Positions 47,641 to 59,632 of a stretch of 64,000 bases of DNA are shown here, one piece after another. Every line of letters starts with the position of its first letter. Position 1 is the stretch's first letter. Both the position numbers and the translations under genes were made by a program. Source of the DNA: Spongilla lacustris (taxonomy: Eukaryota > Porifera > Demospongiae > Spongillida > Spongillidae); the NCBI GenBank assembly GCA_949361645.1, contig OX442420.1, forward strand, positions 9,130,735 through 9,194,734. The letters are read 5' to 3'. The notes under the pieces were generated by a model, which saw only the letters and a program-made list of their open reading frames with translations, was not told where the DNA came from and ran no database searches.

Positions 47641-47905
47641 GCTCCCCTGAGGCACACGTACCTTAGCGTGGTGGGACGTTACAGTGCGAGCTGTTTCAGC
47701 GAGTTGCATGTTGTTGGGCTGGTTCTGCTCGAAGTGACGCTATTTTTCTCTGAATACTGTCTGTAACAGGAAACAAATGCGCGGGGTTTACATTCTGAAC
47801 TGATAATTACTTATTCATGTACAACATACCGTCTATGATCAATAATGTTCTGCTCTATGTGATTACATGCACTCGTGCAGCTGCAGTGCTGAACTGGTTC
47901 TGTAC
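47641..47905 (-). repeat. third, degenerate copy of the E5 outer-arm exon module
   Basis: Matches 52,707-52,985 in the same orientation: CCCCTGAGGCACACGTACCT, GCGTGGTGGGACGTTACAGT, CTGTCTGTAACAGGAAAC, TGCAGCTGCAGTGCTGAAC. It has a 1-nt change of length inside the exon segment and a 21-bp deletion. With the minisatellite beside it, the order minisatellite then module occurs twice in the right arm. Confidence 0.75.
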
Positions 47906-47936
47906 TTTTCCCTTTATGTAGATGTGTCAACAAAGC

Positions 47937-50900
47937 ATGCAGTGGAAACACATTCACTCCATTCAGCAGTCACCCAATGCATTCTATGACACTTGATAGT
48001 GACCCAGAAATTACACCAACTCAACAAGTGTGTACCAAACACATGTCTCACTAGTGAGGACTCAGTTAAGCATTATTCAAACAACCCCTACCTTCCTATA
48101 CATGTGACAACAAGGTCTGTAGTGGAAGCACATTTGCTCCATCTGCAGACACCCTATGCATTCTGTGACACTTGATAAAGTCCCAGAAATTACAAAAATA
48201 CACCAGGGGTCTTCCCCACACATGTCTTACTAGTGGGGACTCAGCTAAACATTTTTCTAACCAACCCTACCCTTCCTGTACATGGCTCAACAAGGCATGC
48301 AGTGGAAACACATTTGCTCCATTCTGCAGTCACCCAATACCTTGACAGTGTCCCAGAAAGTACACCAACTCAACAGTGGTGTATCACACACTTGTCTTAC
48401 TAGTGGGGACTCAACTAAACATTTTTTAACCACCCCTACCCTTCCTGTAAATGTGTCAACAAGGCATGCAGTGGAAACGCATTTGCTCCATTCTGCCGTC
48501 ACCCAATGCATTCTGTGACACTTTACAGTGTCCCAGAAATTACACCAATTCAACATTGATGTACCACACACATGTTTCACTACTGGGGACTCAGCTAAAC
48601 ATCTTTCTATTCACCCATACCCTCCCTATACATGTGTCAACATGGCATGCAGTGGAAGCACATTCGCTCCATCTGCAGTCAACCTATGCATTCTGTGACA
48701 CTTGATAGAGTCCCAGAAATTACAAAAATACATCAGGGGTGTTCCTCACACATGTCTCACTAATGGGGACTCAGCTATACATTTTTCTAACCACCCCTAC
48801 CCTTCCTGTACATGGCCCAACAAGGCATGCAGTGGAAACACATTTGCTCCATTCTGCAGTCACCCAATGCATTCTGTGACACTTGACAGTGTCCCAGAAA
48901 TTACACCAACTCAACATTGGTGAACCACACACATGTTTTACTAGAGGGGACTCAACTTAACATTTTTCTAACCACCCCTACCCTTCCTGTAAATTTGTCA
49001 ACAAGGCATGAAGTAGAAGCACATCTGCAGTCACCCTACTCATTCTGTGACACTTGATAGAGTCCCAGAAATTACAAATATACACAAAGGGTGTTCCCCA
49101 TACATTAAGGAACTCAGCTAAACATTTTTCTAACCACCCCTACCTCTCCTGTAAATGTGTCAACAAGGCATGCAGAGGAAGCACATATGCCGTCACCCTA
49201 TGCATTCTGTGACACTTGATAGTGTCCCAGAAATTACAAAAATACATCAGGGGTGTTCCTCACACATGTCTCACTAATGGGGACTCAGCTATACATTTTT
49301 CTAACCACCCCTACCCTTCCTGTACATGGCCCAACAAGGCATGCAGTGGAAACACATTTGCTCCATTCTGCAGTCACCCAATGCATTCTGTGACACTTGA
49401 CAGTGTCCCAGAAATTACACCAACTCAACATTGGTGAACCACACACATGTTTTACTAGAGGGGACTCAACTTAACATTTTTCTAACCACCCCTACCCTTC
49501 CTGTAAATTTGTCAACAAGGCATGAAGTGGAAGCACATCTGCAGTCACCCTACTCATTCTGTGACACTTGATAGAGTCCCAGAAATTACAAATATACACA
49601 AAGGGTGTTCCCCATACATTAAGGACTCAGCTAAACATTTTTCTTACCACCCCTACCCTCCCTATACATGTGTCAACAAGGCATGCAGTGGAAGCGCATT
49701 CACTCCATCTGCAGTCACCCTATGCATTTAGTGACACTTGATAGAGTCCCAGAAATTACAAACATACACCAAGGGTGTTCTCCACACATGTCTAACTAGT
49801 GGAGACTCAGCTAAACATTTTTCTAACCACCCCTACCCTTCCCGTACATGGCTTAACTAGGTATGCACTGGACACACATTCGCTCCATTCTGCAGTCATT
49901 CTATGCATTCTGTGACACTTGATAGTGTCCCAGAATTTACAAAAACACACCAGCGGTCTTCCCCACACATGTTTCACTAGTGGGGACTCAGCTAAAAAAT
50001 TTTCTAACCACCCCTACCCTTCCTGTAAATGTGTCAACAAGGCATGCAGAGGAAGCACATCTGCCGTCACCCTATGCATTCTGTGACACTTGATAGTGTC
50101 CCAGAAATTACAAAAATACATCAGGGGTGTTCCTCACACATGACTCACTAGTGGGGACTCAGTTATACATTTTTCTAACCACCCCTACCCTTCCTGTACA
50201 TGGCCCAACAAGGCATGCAGTGGAAACACATTTGCTCCATTCTGCAGTCACCCAATGCATTCTGCGACACTTGACAGTGTCCCAGAAATTACACCAACTC
50301 AACATTGGTGAACCACACACATGTTTCACTAGAGGGGACTCAGCTTAACATTTTTCTAACCAACCCTTCCCTTCCTGTAAATGTGTCAACAAGGCATGAA
50401 GTGGAAGCACATCTGCAGTCACCCTATTCATTCTGTGACACTTGATAGAGTCCCAGAAATTACAAAACTACACAAAGGGTGTTCCCCACACATTAAGGAC
50501 TCAGCTAAACATTTTTTTTACCACCCCTACCCTTCCTGTACATGTGTCAACAAGGCATGCAGTGGAAACACATTCACTCCATTCTGCAGTCACCCAATGC
50601 CTTGACAGTGTCCCAGAAAGTACACCAACTCAACAGTGGTGTATCACACACTTGTCTTACTAGTGGGGACTCAACTAAACATTTTTTAACCACCCCTACC
50701 CTCCCTAAACATGTGTCAACAAGGCATGCAGTGGAAACACATTTGCTCAATTCTGCAGTCACTCTATGCATTCTGTGGCACTTGACAGTGTCCCAGAAAT
50801 TACACCAACTCAACAGTGGTGTACCACACACATGTCTCACAAGTGGGGACTCAGCTAAACATTTTTTAACCACCCCTACCCTCCCTATACATGTGTCAAC

Positions 50901-52545
50901 AAGGCATGCAGTGGAAGTGCATTCACTCCATCTGCAGTCATCCTATGCATTCTGTGACACTTGATAGAGTCCCAGAAATTACAAACATACACCAGGGGTC
51001 TTCCCCACACATGTCTCACTAGTGTGGACTCAGCTAAACATTTTTCTAACCACCCCTACCCTTCCTGTACATGGCTCAACAAGGCATGCGATAGAAACAT
51101 ATTTGCTCTATTCTGCAGTCACCCAATGCCTTGACAGTGTCCCAGAAAGTACACCAACTCAACAGTGGTGTATCACACACTTGTATTACTAGTGGGGACT
51201 CAACTAAACATTTTTCTAACCACCCCTACCCTCTCTATACATGTGTCAACAAGGCATGCTGTGGAAGAACATCTGCAGTCACCGTATGCATTCTGTGACA
51301 CTTAAAAGTGTCCCAGAAATTACAAACATACACCAGGGGTGTTCCCCACACATGTCTCACTAGTGGGGACTCAGCTAAACACTTTTCTAACCACCCCTAC
51401 CCTTCCTGTACATGGCTCAACAAGGCATGCAGTAGAAACACATTTGCTCAATTCTGCAGTCACTCTGTGCATTCTGTGGCACTTGACAGTGTCCCAGAAA
51501 TTACACCAACTCAACAGTGGTGTACCACACACATGTTTCACTAGTGGGGACACAGCTAAACATTTTTCTAGCCACCCCTAACCTTCCTGTACATGGCTCA
51601 ACAAGGCATGCAGTGGAAGCACATCTGCAGTCAACCTACGCATTCTGTGACACTTGATAGAGTCCCAGAATTTACAAAAATACACCAGGGGTGTTCCCCA
51701 CACATGTCTCACTAGTAGGGACTCAGCTAAACATTTTTCTAACCACCCCTAACCTTCCTGTACATGGCTCAACAAGGCATCCAGTGGAAACACATTTGCT
51801 CCATTCTGCAGTCACCCAATGCATTATGTAACACTTGACAGTGTCCCAGAAATTACACCAATTCAACAGTGGTGTACCACACACATGTCTCACTAGTGGG
51901 GACTCAGCTAAACATTTTTCTATTCACCCCTACCCTTCCTATACATGTGTCAACATGGCATGCAGTGGAAGCACATTCGCTCCATCTGCAGTCAACCTAT
52001 GCATTCTGTGACACTTGATAGAGTCTCAGAAATTACAAACATACACCAGGGGTGTTAATCACACATGTCTCACTAGTGGGGACTCAGCTAAACATTTTTC
52101 TAACCACCCCTACCCTTCCTGTAAATGTGTCAGCAAGGCATGCAGTGGAAGCACATCTGCAGTCACCCAATGCATTCTGTGACACTTGAAAGTGTCCCAG
52201 AAATTACAAAAATACACCAGGGGTGTTCCCCACACATGTCTCACTAGTAGGGACTCAGCTAAACAGTTTTCTAACCACCCCTAACCTTCCTGTACATGGC
52301 TCAACAAGGCATCCAGTGGAAACACATTTGCTCAATTCTGCAGTCACCCAATGCATTATGTGACACTTGACAGTGTCCCAGAAATTACACCAAAAATACA
52401 CCATGGGTGTTCCCCACACATTTCTCAATAGTGAGGTATCAGCTAAGAATTTTTCTAACCACCCCTACCATTCCTGTAGACATGTCAACAAGGCATACAG
52501 TGGAAGCACATTCGCTCCATCTGCAGTCACCCTATGCACATTCTG
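47937..52545. repeat. E5 right-arm satellite array (inverted relative to the left)
   Basis: Same 165-182-bp unit as 30,411-35,217, in reverse complement, about 26 copies. Some long blocks correspond closely (translated 50,542-50,964 and 32,684-33,046 share most residues) but unit order differs, so the arrays have evolved by unit gain and loss or exchange. The outermost units are the most similar between arms. Confidence 0.88.
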
Positions 52546-52734
52546 TGACAATGGACACTGTCCTACCTAAGAGATAGAGACCCTCTTATTTCCTTTGATG
52601 TCCAGACCATTGGGACCCCTCTAATGGGTGAACCATTGGAACCCCCTTTAATGTCATTGGGCCATCTCTTAATTAATAATGTGTGCACCATTGGGAGTCT
52701 TCTTTGGCTCTTGCTCCCCTGAGGCACACGTACC

Positions 52735-53317
52735 TTAGCGTGGTGGGACGTTACAGTGCGAGCTGTTTCAGCGAGTTGCATGTTGTTGGGTTGGTTCTGC
52801 TCGAAACGACGCTGTTTTCTCAGAATACTGTCTGTAACAGGAAACGAATGCGCCGTGCGTAGTACGTAGGCACGGTAGGCTTACATTCTGAACCGATGCT
52901 TACCTATTCGCGTATACCATAGCGTCTTTGATGAATCACGTTCTGCTCTACGTGGTTACATGCACCCGTGTAGCTGCAGTGCTGAACGCGCGTACTTGCC
53001 GGATCGATGGATCGAATTGAAATGATGCCCACCGAGTTTGGTTTGTTATTAAAACCGTTACTGCTGTTACAAACGGCGCGGTATGGCATGATTTGGGTTC
53101 TATAAAGATGCTGTGTTTTTAAAGCACTGAAGCACTGCCTGGGAAACAACTTATTTAACGGCTTGGGGTCATTGATGGTAAAAACACTGGGTTTTACAAT
53201 ATTTGCTCCTGCATCTGCATGGGCCACGATGACTATTCGGATAGGTGAATGCAAAGTGCCCGCAATATGATGTTGCAGAGATGCAAAGTTTAGGAGGGTG
53301 GGGCTGTGTTGTGGCAA
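52735..53317 (-). CDS. right-arm copy of the candidate two-exon gene
   Basis: Mirror of 29,639-30,222: the 137-residue open frame differs from the left-arm copy by a single Cys/Arg (MPYCAV here reads MPYRAV). That removes one of the two cysteines in the MPxCxxC start, so if the left copy encodes a zinc-binding start, this one does not. Donor, 72-bp intron, acceptor and AAG|GTACGT donor are all kept. Confidence 0.28.
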
Positions 53318-53976
53318 TGTATCACGTGAATGCGATAATTATTCAATTATGTTCACGTGAGGAACTCTCGTTCTCGGACCTAACATTATTTTATATGGAT
53401 ACCGCGCATGCGTAAGCGCTGCCTAACTTCAACAGCTTTAAACTCTGCTTCCAAAACACGAATCAATGCAATTGTTAGTTCCACAATTAGAGTATGACTT
53501 TCTCTACGGGTCTAATAATTCAAACTCTGCTTTTCACAAGTCCAATTAACGGAAATTAATAAATTCCGTTTTAAACATTTGGCTTCGTTAGGCACCAGGC
53601 AAGATGGTAAACTGTTTATTGGCACGATTATTGGATGCTCCTTTGCATAGATTTACCGCGATATTGGTGATTTATATGCTATAGCTTGACTTTGAGTGGG
53701 GGCTTTCCCGCAAAAACCTTAGATAAGGTAGATCACGTGATAAGTAATATTAATAGCTATAAAAATTAATTTTTACACACTCTCTGGGGGTTGTTGCTTG
53801 TTGATCAATGCATTGGCATGTATTAAATAAACTTAATAATAACTTTTAATAACTACATATTAATAACTTTAAGTTAGTCATTGGCATGATTTTTACTTCA
53901 AACAGCATAATTTTACAATGTTCAGTTCTGGAGTTATAGCAATTCAAACATTTTGCGCGACTTTTGGATCACCCTG

Positions 53977-54249
53977 TATATTTAAATCTAGACTTATCAT
54001 GTCTCCATTTTATAAACCCAACCCGTACTAAATTTAGTACGAGGCAGTATATTATTATTGTGCCTTTGTGCACACATGCATGCGATATATAAATCAGTGG
54101 AGTCAATCAATCAGAGAAAACAAAGGAACTGACACTGAAACACTACACAGCAATAAAAACTGTGATGGGTTTGGAGGTCCTCCTAGACTGCAGTAGCATC
54201 GAGATGAATACGGAGGAGAAGAGGCACAAATTTAATGGAGGGTTGCAGC
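53977..54249. other. right flank of E5
   Basis: TATTTAAATCTAGACTT and GTACGAGGCAGTATATTA match 62,670-62,750. The following 54,100-54,249 contains a short frame (from ATG 54,162, MGLEVLLDCSSIEMN...) with no family resemblance. Confidence 0.5.
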
Positions 54250-54385
54250 CAGTGTTGCCGCGATATATCGCGAAAGGCGATATATCGCGATTAAATGTTT
54301 ATATCGCGAAAGGCGATATATCGCGATTAATCTTTAGTCATATCGCGAAATAAACGTGTACGGACGTAAACAAAGATATACAGAA
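54250..54385 (-). repeat. CGCGATATATCGCG palindromic repeat
   Basis: Two tandem copies of TATCGCGAAAGGCGATATAT-CGCGATTAA after AGTGTTGCCG, then a stretch that is the reverse complement of 28,585-28,640 (GTACGGACGTAAACAAAG). CAGTGTTGCC-type ends also occur at 28,675 and 62,325 (GGCAACACTG). Probably an end of a small TIR element; the partner end was not found. Confidence 0.5.
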
Positions 54386-54553
54386 ATAAAACGAACTGAG
54401 AATAAGTATAATGCATTTAGGTACATGTATATATCACAATGAAAATAATTTACTGTTACAGTTAAACCAGTTCAATTTGATATTTGCCTTAGAGCCTTAC
54501 ATGCAAAATGCCACGCCCCCACGGGCGCAACCTTTTCTTCTTAAGAAAAATAC

Positions 54554-54748
54554 CTAAGTAAAAATGCACAAGTACTTGCTTGCTGGTTTAGTTATAGTAG
54601 GGACGTATGGTTCATGATTCCTCCACCACAACAACGGATCATATTTTCTGAAATTGATTTCTGCTGACAGGCTGCTTGTGAACATTGCGCAAGCTATCAT
54701 GTAGCTAAAAAACAATTGATTTTTTTTGTGCCATCCAAAGCCTCCCAT
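54554..54748 (-). pseudogene. hAT transposase C-terminal dimerisation-domain fragment
   Basis: The frame reads LSAEINFRKYDPLLWWRNHE then YVPTITKPASKYLCIFT and stop. The LLWW...P.....A.KYL pattern is the conserved C-terminal dimerisation region of hAT transposases. It stops just before the usual T-S-A-P-S-E-R-x-F-S segment, and the preceding part looks frame-shifted (DDFMSEAFKTAVWEALDGT in another frame). A remnant, not a gene. Confidence 0.65.
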
Positions 54749-54979
54749 ACGGCAGTTTTGAAGGCTTCGCTCATGAAATCGTCTGTGGTAGCAAGTACAT
54801 TTAGCGTAAGTACACGTATACCTGTACCATATCCTTCGTGGTAACCATAACTATTCACCCCAACATTTAATAACCAAGCGATAATTGATCATGAATGATT
54901 TAATATATCGCGATATTTATATCGCGATTAAATGCTCTGAGGCCGAGATTAATAATCGGGTATGAACAAAAATTAATGA

Positions 54980-55273
54980 AACAAGTAAATAAAAAAACAT
55001 TCTCTATGAGAAAGTTGGTGGCATAATGGATTTGAAGGCAAATGGTGGTGTAAAAAGGAAGGAAACAAGGGTCTAATGATAAGGGAAAATGGAATAGTCC
55101 TATATTTAGCACACGAACAACATACTATATCCTACATGTAGAAATGTGCATATAGGACTATTCCATTTTCCCTTATCATTAGACCTTTGTTTCCTTCCTT
55201 TTTTACACCACCATTGCCTTCAAATCCTATATGCCACCAACTTTCTCAGAGAGAATGTTTTTTATTTACTTGT
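54980..55273. mobile_element. foldback element, about 125-bp arms
   Basis: AAAAAACATTCTCTATGAGA... ACTATTCC (about 54,990-55,107) is mirrored by GGACTATTCCATTTTCCCTT ... GAGAATGTTTTTTA (about 55,154-55,265), with a loop of about 45 bp around 55,130. No coding capacity. Confidence 0.75.
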
Positions 55274-55399
55274 TATTATATAGTATCGCGCTTATTGCTT
55301 GCATGCAGATCAGTGGATCGAGGACCGTCAATCACTCAATTGCATGGATGCACTCATGCACTGCTTAATCTCCCAATGACACTGTCATGCATGAATTTG

Positions 55400-55510
55400 C
55401 CATGCATGCAGGCTCTAGCCGCTAATTCCAGCACATACAAGATGCTGTCAGTCTTAAGGAATTTAAGCTGCTCAAATCAATTTCAGAAAAGATGATGCAT
55501 GGTGGATCAT
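55400..55510 (+). repeat. partial copy of the 7.7-kb flank repeat
   Basis: GCAGGCTCTAGCCGCTAATT, CCAGCACATACAAGAT and TTCAGAAAAGATGAT match 7,855-7,950 and 61,145-61,215. Confidence 0.6.
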
Positions 55511-55604
55511 GAGATCGATCAGAAATCATGAGTCATACTTCCCTATATACCATGCATGTATATAGTTAAAATAGCAAGCTGCATGAATGGGCATTTTTGC
55601 TCTG

Positions 55605-55830
55605 ACAGCACCTGCCGAAAGAATATCTTCCATTTTCTTCTTAAGGATATTCTTAGCAGTGCACTGCTGTGTTGGTCACTGCATGGTTAAACAAAGATCA
55701 AAATGAATTAATGGGAAAGTTAGATTCAATTCTCTTTGGTTATGAGTCACCACGCAAGCAGAAAAGTACAGGCTTCTCACCATTTTTCATCCTGTATATC
55801 ACAGAGAAGCTCAACACATGCACAACATTC
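55605..55830 (+). pseudogene. fragments of transposon proteins (APAERI motif; integrase C-terminal piece)
   Basis: TAPAERISS (55,605-55,631) resembles a sequence at 61,498. From 55,669 the frame reads VTAWLNKDQNELMGKLDSIL then FGYESPRKQKSTGFSPFFIL-Y. The W/L..IL.GY...K..STGFSPFF.LY pattern is typical of the end of Ty3/Gypsy-type or Gypsy-derived integrase cores. Short, isolated and not functional. Confidence 0.55.
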
Positions 55831-55952
55831 ACGTTTGAGTCCGTTGCCAACTTTCTACATATGTCCATATGCACATGTGCATTACATCATGATACATTAC
55901 ATTGCATGCACATCACAAATGATGTAACATCGTTTTAATTTTGGTAACAGAG

Positions 55953-56972
55953 CTAGATTGTAGAAGATCTTGGAGGTTCAAAGAAAGTACTTCCATTACT
56001 TGAGTTGAAGGTGACTTGATTAGAATCAGTTGAACCATAGTAACCTTTGTTAGTCTTCTTTTGCTTCCGTACCTTCATGACACAGATGTGCACCAACAGG
56101 GCGGCTCCCGCGGTAAAACCCCACAGCGGCATGCACACTGCAGTAAGGGCCATCATGGTGTAATCGTCTGATTCCAGATGGGGACGTGCCATGTATACAC
56201 GCGTCACAAAAGGCACCACCAGTAGAACAGAGTACGTGATGGGGTAGGCCATCAGCGGGAGCATTTGGCCAAGGGCCTCTTTGTGCTGCTGCCATTTCTC
56301 TCTATGTGATGACGTCGCTCTTCTGAGTAGCACAATTGCCATGACAACAACAGCCACCGAGTTTACCACGCACAAAATTGTAGCCGGACCCAACCAGAGG
56401 GCAAATTGTTCGATTACACCCTTTCTGCTAAAGTTCAGAGGACAGTTGTCTATCCAGTCCTGCACCCCACACCACGCCCCCGCCATTCCGTAACTCTTTG
56501 TAATAAGTGGTACGATAACGATGACAGACGGGATAAGTGTTGATCCCAGTACGTAGACCAACTCACACTTCTTTAAGTTTCTGTAGTAGACAACGAAGCA
56601 GAAGAGATGCGCAGTTACGCACGCAGTAAGCATCAGCTTCACCCATTGCAAGTAGAGCACCAGAAGACCCGAGGCCTGGCAAAATGGCGAATTCTCATTA
56701 GTCGAATTCGAAGCCGGTTCATTGTGCGTTGCTGAAAAGACTTGCAAGATGCAAGTTATTCCGTAGAGCAATGCGGAGAACACCTGGTAAGCGGCCAAGC
56801 GGTAGACCAGTATGCGGTGTAGCCTTAGCGCTAGGACCAAGACGATTACGACTGTACACAACAGCACGCACGCCGCGCCCACCGAAGTCAGAAGATAGAG
56901 GATCAATGTAATGCGATCGGGGTCTAAATGATCTGAACACTTCGACGGTCTGTCGATCATTTCATGGTCCAT
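55953..56972 (-). CDS. seven-transmembrane receptor (cAMP-receptor-like/class B-like GPCR), copy 1
   Basis: Intron-less 339-codon frame with seven hydrophobic segments at about residues 22-49, 54-79, 102-129, 138-157, 188-216, 237-259 and 272-299. C98 before TM3 and C168 in the second extracellular loop can form the usual disulphide. The loop YGMAGAWCGVQDW recalls the AGAWCW-type loop of cAMP-receptor-like and secretin-like receptors. There is a short N-terminus without a signal peptide, an N-S-T site near residue 89, and a basic segment after TM7 (VRKQKKTNKGYYG) with a Ser-rich tail. A near-identical copy starts at 63,109 on the other strand. The start ATG at 56,972 aligns with that of copy 2 (MDHE). 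Upstream lies a 21-bp minisatellite. Ligand unknown; the exact family assignment needs a profile search. Confidence 0.85.
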   Translation of the reverse strand: MDHEMIDRPSKCSDHLDPDRITLILYLLTSVGAACVLLCTVVIVLVLALRLHRILVYRLAAYQVFSALLYGITCILQVFSATHNEPASNSTNENSPFCQASGLLVLYLQWVKLMLTACVTAHLFCFVVYYRNLKKCELVYVLGSTLIPSVIVIVPLITKSYGMAGAWCGVQDWIDNCPLNFSRKGVIEQFALWLGPATILCVVNSVAVVVMAIVLLRRATSSHREKWQQHKEALGQMLPLMAYPITYSVLLVVPFVTRVYMARPHLESDDYTMMALTAVCMPLWGFTAGAALLVHICVMKVRKQKKTNKGYYGSTDSNQVTFNSSNGSTFFEPPRSSTI

Positions 56973-57034
56973 CAGTTATCGATATCCAGAAGCCCTAGGG
57001 GGGTGAACACTGCCATAATTCGACACGCGCTCGC

Positions 57035-57170
57035 TTTTCGTATTCGGGTCGCGCCATCTCGTATTCGGGTCGTGCCGTCTCGTATTCGGGTCGTGCCATC
57101 TCGTATTCGGGTCGTGCCATCTCGTATATGGGTGGTGCCATTTCGTATTTGGGTGGTGCCATCTCGTTAC
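57035..57170. repeat. 21-bp minisatellite upstream of receptor copy 1
   Basis: Six to seven copies of CGTATTCGGGTCGTGCCATCT with drift to CGTATTTGGGTGGTGCCATCT at the distal side. A multiple of three, but no coding role is evident. It begins about 60 bp upstream of the receptor start codon and could overlap its promoter or 5'-UTR. Confidence 0.85.
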
Positions 57171-58073
57171 AGCTCCGTAACAGTACGTTAGGTAAGAACG
57201 TTCTGTTACAGCTCCGTTACAGACATGCATAATACCATTGCCATCGTTCCGTACCAGGCTATGGTTTGGATCCAGGGAATTTGTTTTTTTACTTGTATAT
57301 AATCAGCCATGCTTATGAGCGCCGGCTGTACGCTCAGCTTCCTCTCCTCTCCGTGCATTCGACAGTACGTAAGAACGGTACGTTCTGACCATAGTACATA
57401 CTGACACATGCGTAGGGTACTGTCGTTAAGCTCATGCACCAATGTCGATTATGAGAACCCGAGAGTGACGTGTCCTTTGGACCTCTGCTCACTTTGCATC
57501 GATCTTCTAATTTAACAATAAGACCGGTACCATGCAGATCATGTATATAACCAGACACACCCCACCTACAATAATACTAGGCCTAGTACTCTCGTGTTCT
57601 AGTATATACTTCTCTGTTATACCCGGTGAATGCCTGACGACGACACAGATGTGTTTGTGTGACAGTACATATGTTAGGGGTTTGTGAACACTTAAGTGAC
57701 TTAACATTTTTGTGTGTCATTAAAATTTTTTTTAGTTGCATATATATGCAAGCAACTGCAAAATGAGTTCCATCACAGCAATACGTCTGATGGCATCTAA
57801 CTATCTTCCTGGAGCTAGCCAGCAATCCTCTACAGATGTCTGATGGTAGGTGGGGAGTATGAGGGAGGGAAATTAGCAGAGGGAGTGGTTGAGAGATGTA
57901 GGGAGGGGTCAAGAATGGTAGAGAGGGAGGGAAGGGACCACAAGAGGGAGGGGTCATGAGGGGGAGGGATGAAAACAGGACAATAATTATTGTGATCCTA
58001 CATGTAATGCCACAATTTAGTAGAATGTCCAAATGTTTTATATAATTATAATGTAGATATCATTGATTTTCAG
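57171..58073. other. gene-free stretch between receptor 1 and the integrase-core pseudogene
   Basis: Contains two GTTACAGCTCCGTTACAG-like repeats (57,163-57,226) and a purine-rich GGGAGGG stretch (57,850-57,980). No recognised gene. Confidence 0.4.
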
Positions 58074-59379
58074 CTGATGGTTTGTTATTCATGGAGGCAT
58101 TGATGGCTATAGTCGTCGAATCATGTACCTACATTGCTCCAATAACAATCGAGCAGACACAGTTCTGCAGTTGTTTCTTGCATCTGTAAGAGAATTTGGG
58201 CTACCAACCGGAATCCATGCAGACAGAGGTGGAGAAAATACAGAAGTTGTTCAACTAATGCTACAACATCCATTACATGGACCAGGTAGCTTTATTACTG
58301 GTCAGAGTGTCCACAATCAGTGTATTGAGAGGTTATGGAGAGATGTGTTTACACTGTGCACACAATCTGTTCTATACCATGGAAGAGGAGGGGCTGCTAG
58401 ATTGTGAAAATGAAGTACATGTCTGTTGTCTCCATTATGTATTTTTAAGTTGTATCGATAATAGCTTACAAGTATTTAAGGAGGCATGGAATCAGCATCT
58501 TCTAAGTTCTGAAGGCAACCTTTCACCATGCCAGTTATGGATCAGTGGGGAATCCAATACAGAAAACATACCTGAGGTATGGCATTTTTGATATTGGAAA
58601 ATTTGTGCATACATTTTAAAATCACTAAAAACAAGACACAAGCACACAACACTGTATAAACCAGATAGCTTATAGGTGTCTGATGTTTCACACCTACCTA
58701 ATAATTGTGTGTTTGTTAGCAGAACTCAGCATATGTGCAGCAATCTTATAACTTGCAGGCAATGCCTGTGGTCAAGACTTGACTGAAATACTTCATTTCA
58801 ACATTAGGCTACCTAACTTGCTGTGAAGTCCTTTCTACTGTCCCGCATCAGCATGTAGCATGGCCTTGATTGATGAATGTAGAATTTTATTTGAATGTAC
58901 ACTCTAAAGTCATATAGTTTTGGCATGCAGCTGCAGAGCTCTGAAGCTGCATGCCGAAACTATATGACTTTACTGTATGGTGTTGCTATCAACCCATACA
59001 GGTAATATATTGTATGCCTAATAGCTGGTTACTAAGACTTGCCCGCACAATAATATGCATACCCCAGCTATACTGTATACAGATATGACTTGAAGGGAAA
59101 TAAATTTGGTACATATACTTACACACATGATTATATGAATTATATATTGTTTTGCAGGAGGATTTGAATACTTATGGTATCGACTGGAATGGTCCACTTG
59201 CTGTTTCCAGAAACGATGATGATTATGAAGTCACAGTACCTTATATTCAATCTATAGCTCCTTTACCAGATGGTGTATTACATGACTTGCAGGAAACTGT
59301 TCATCCTCTTGACCACAGTTGTAACCATCGAATTGACTTGTACATGACAGCTTTGCAATTTGTTAATAGTAGATTGTAA
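58074..59379 (+). pseudogene. integrase-core-domain gene, two exons, disrupted
   Basis: Exon 1 (58,074-58,576) encodes [20 protein letters not shown], then [16 protein letters not shown], then [25 protein letters not shown]. This is the DDE integrase-like core found in many fish and invertebrate genomes. A deletion near 58,365 shifts the frame; the continuation is [25 protein letters not shown]... ENIPE. The donor GAG|GTATGG and acceptor TTTTGCAG at 59,157 join in phase to EDLNTYGIDWNGP (exon 2, 59,158-59,379), ending in TAA. An in-frame TGA at 58,075 stands where family members have an Arg before W (CGA to TGA). Frameshift plus nonsense codon make it a pseudogene; the upstream zinc-finger-like half is absent. 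Confidence 0.8.
58904..58978. repeat. short inverted repeat in the pseudogene intron
   Basis: AAAGTCATATAGTTTTGGCA, then TGCAGCTGCAGAGCTCTGAAGC, then TGCATGCCGAAACTATATGACTTT: a hairpin of about 24-bp arms and roughly 25-nt loop. Confidence 0.7.
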
Positions 59380-59632
59380 GTGAATGTTGAAATGTGCAAT
59401 TTGTTACTAGTAGATTGTGGAGAAAGAAAATGCATTTGCATGAATGAAACCTTTTTTTTTTCACCGTATTATTTCCTGCATGAAATATTGTCACGTAAAA
59501 GTTCATGGTTGTGGAGATACTATCGATAAACACTGCCTTTTTTTCTTTCCTTTTTTTTTTCATGGGAGGAGGCCTGGGTGTTGTACATCATGTGTATAGG
59601 GGCAAAATTACAATACAAACTAGTATGGCAAG
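59380..59632. other. intergenic stretch between the integrase-core and C48-like remnants
   Basis: Contains the duplicated phrase TGCAATTTGTTA..TAGTAGATTG at the end of the pseudogene and T-rich runs. No gene seen. Confidence 0.4.

Noticed and set aside
47207..47641. 144-codon frame with CVHHWDPSY repeats as a repeat protein
   Set aside because: A 26-bp unit keeps all three frames open; no start context or codon bias.
56729..56911. Plus-strand frames antisense to receptor copy 1 (and 63,132-63,353, 63,161-63,343, 63,516-63,791 at copy 2)
   Set aside because: Shadows of the receptor gene; they recur only because the receptor is duplicated.
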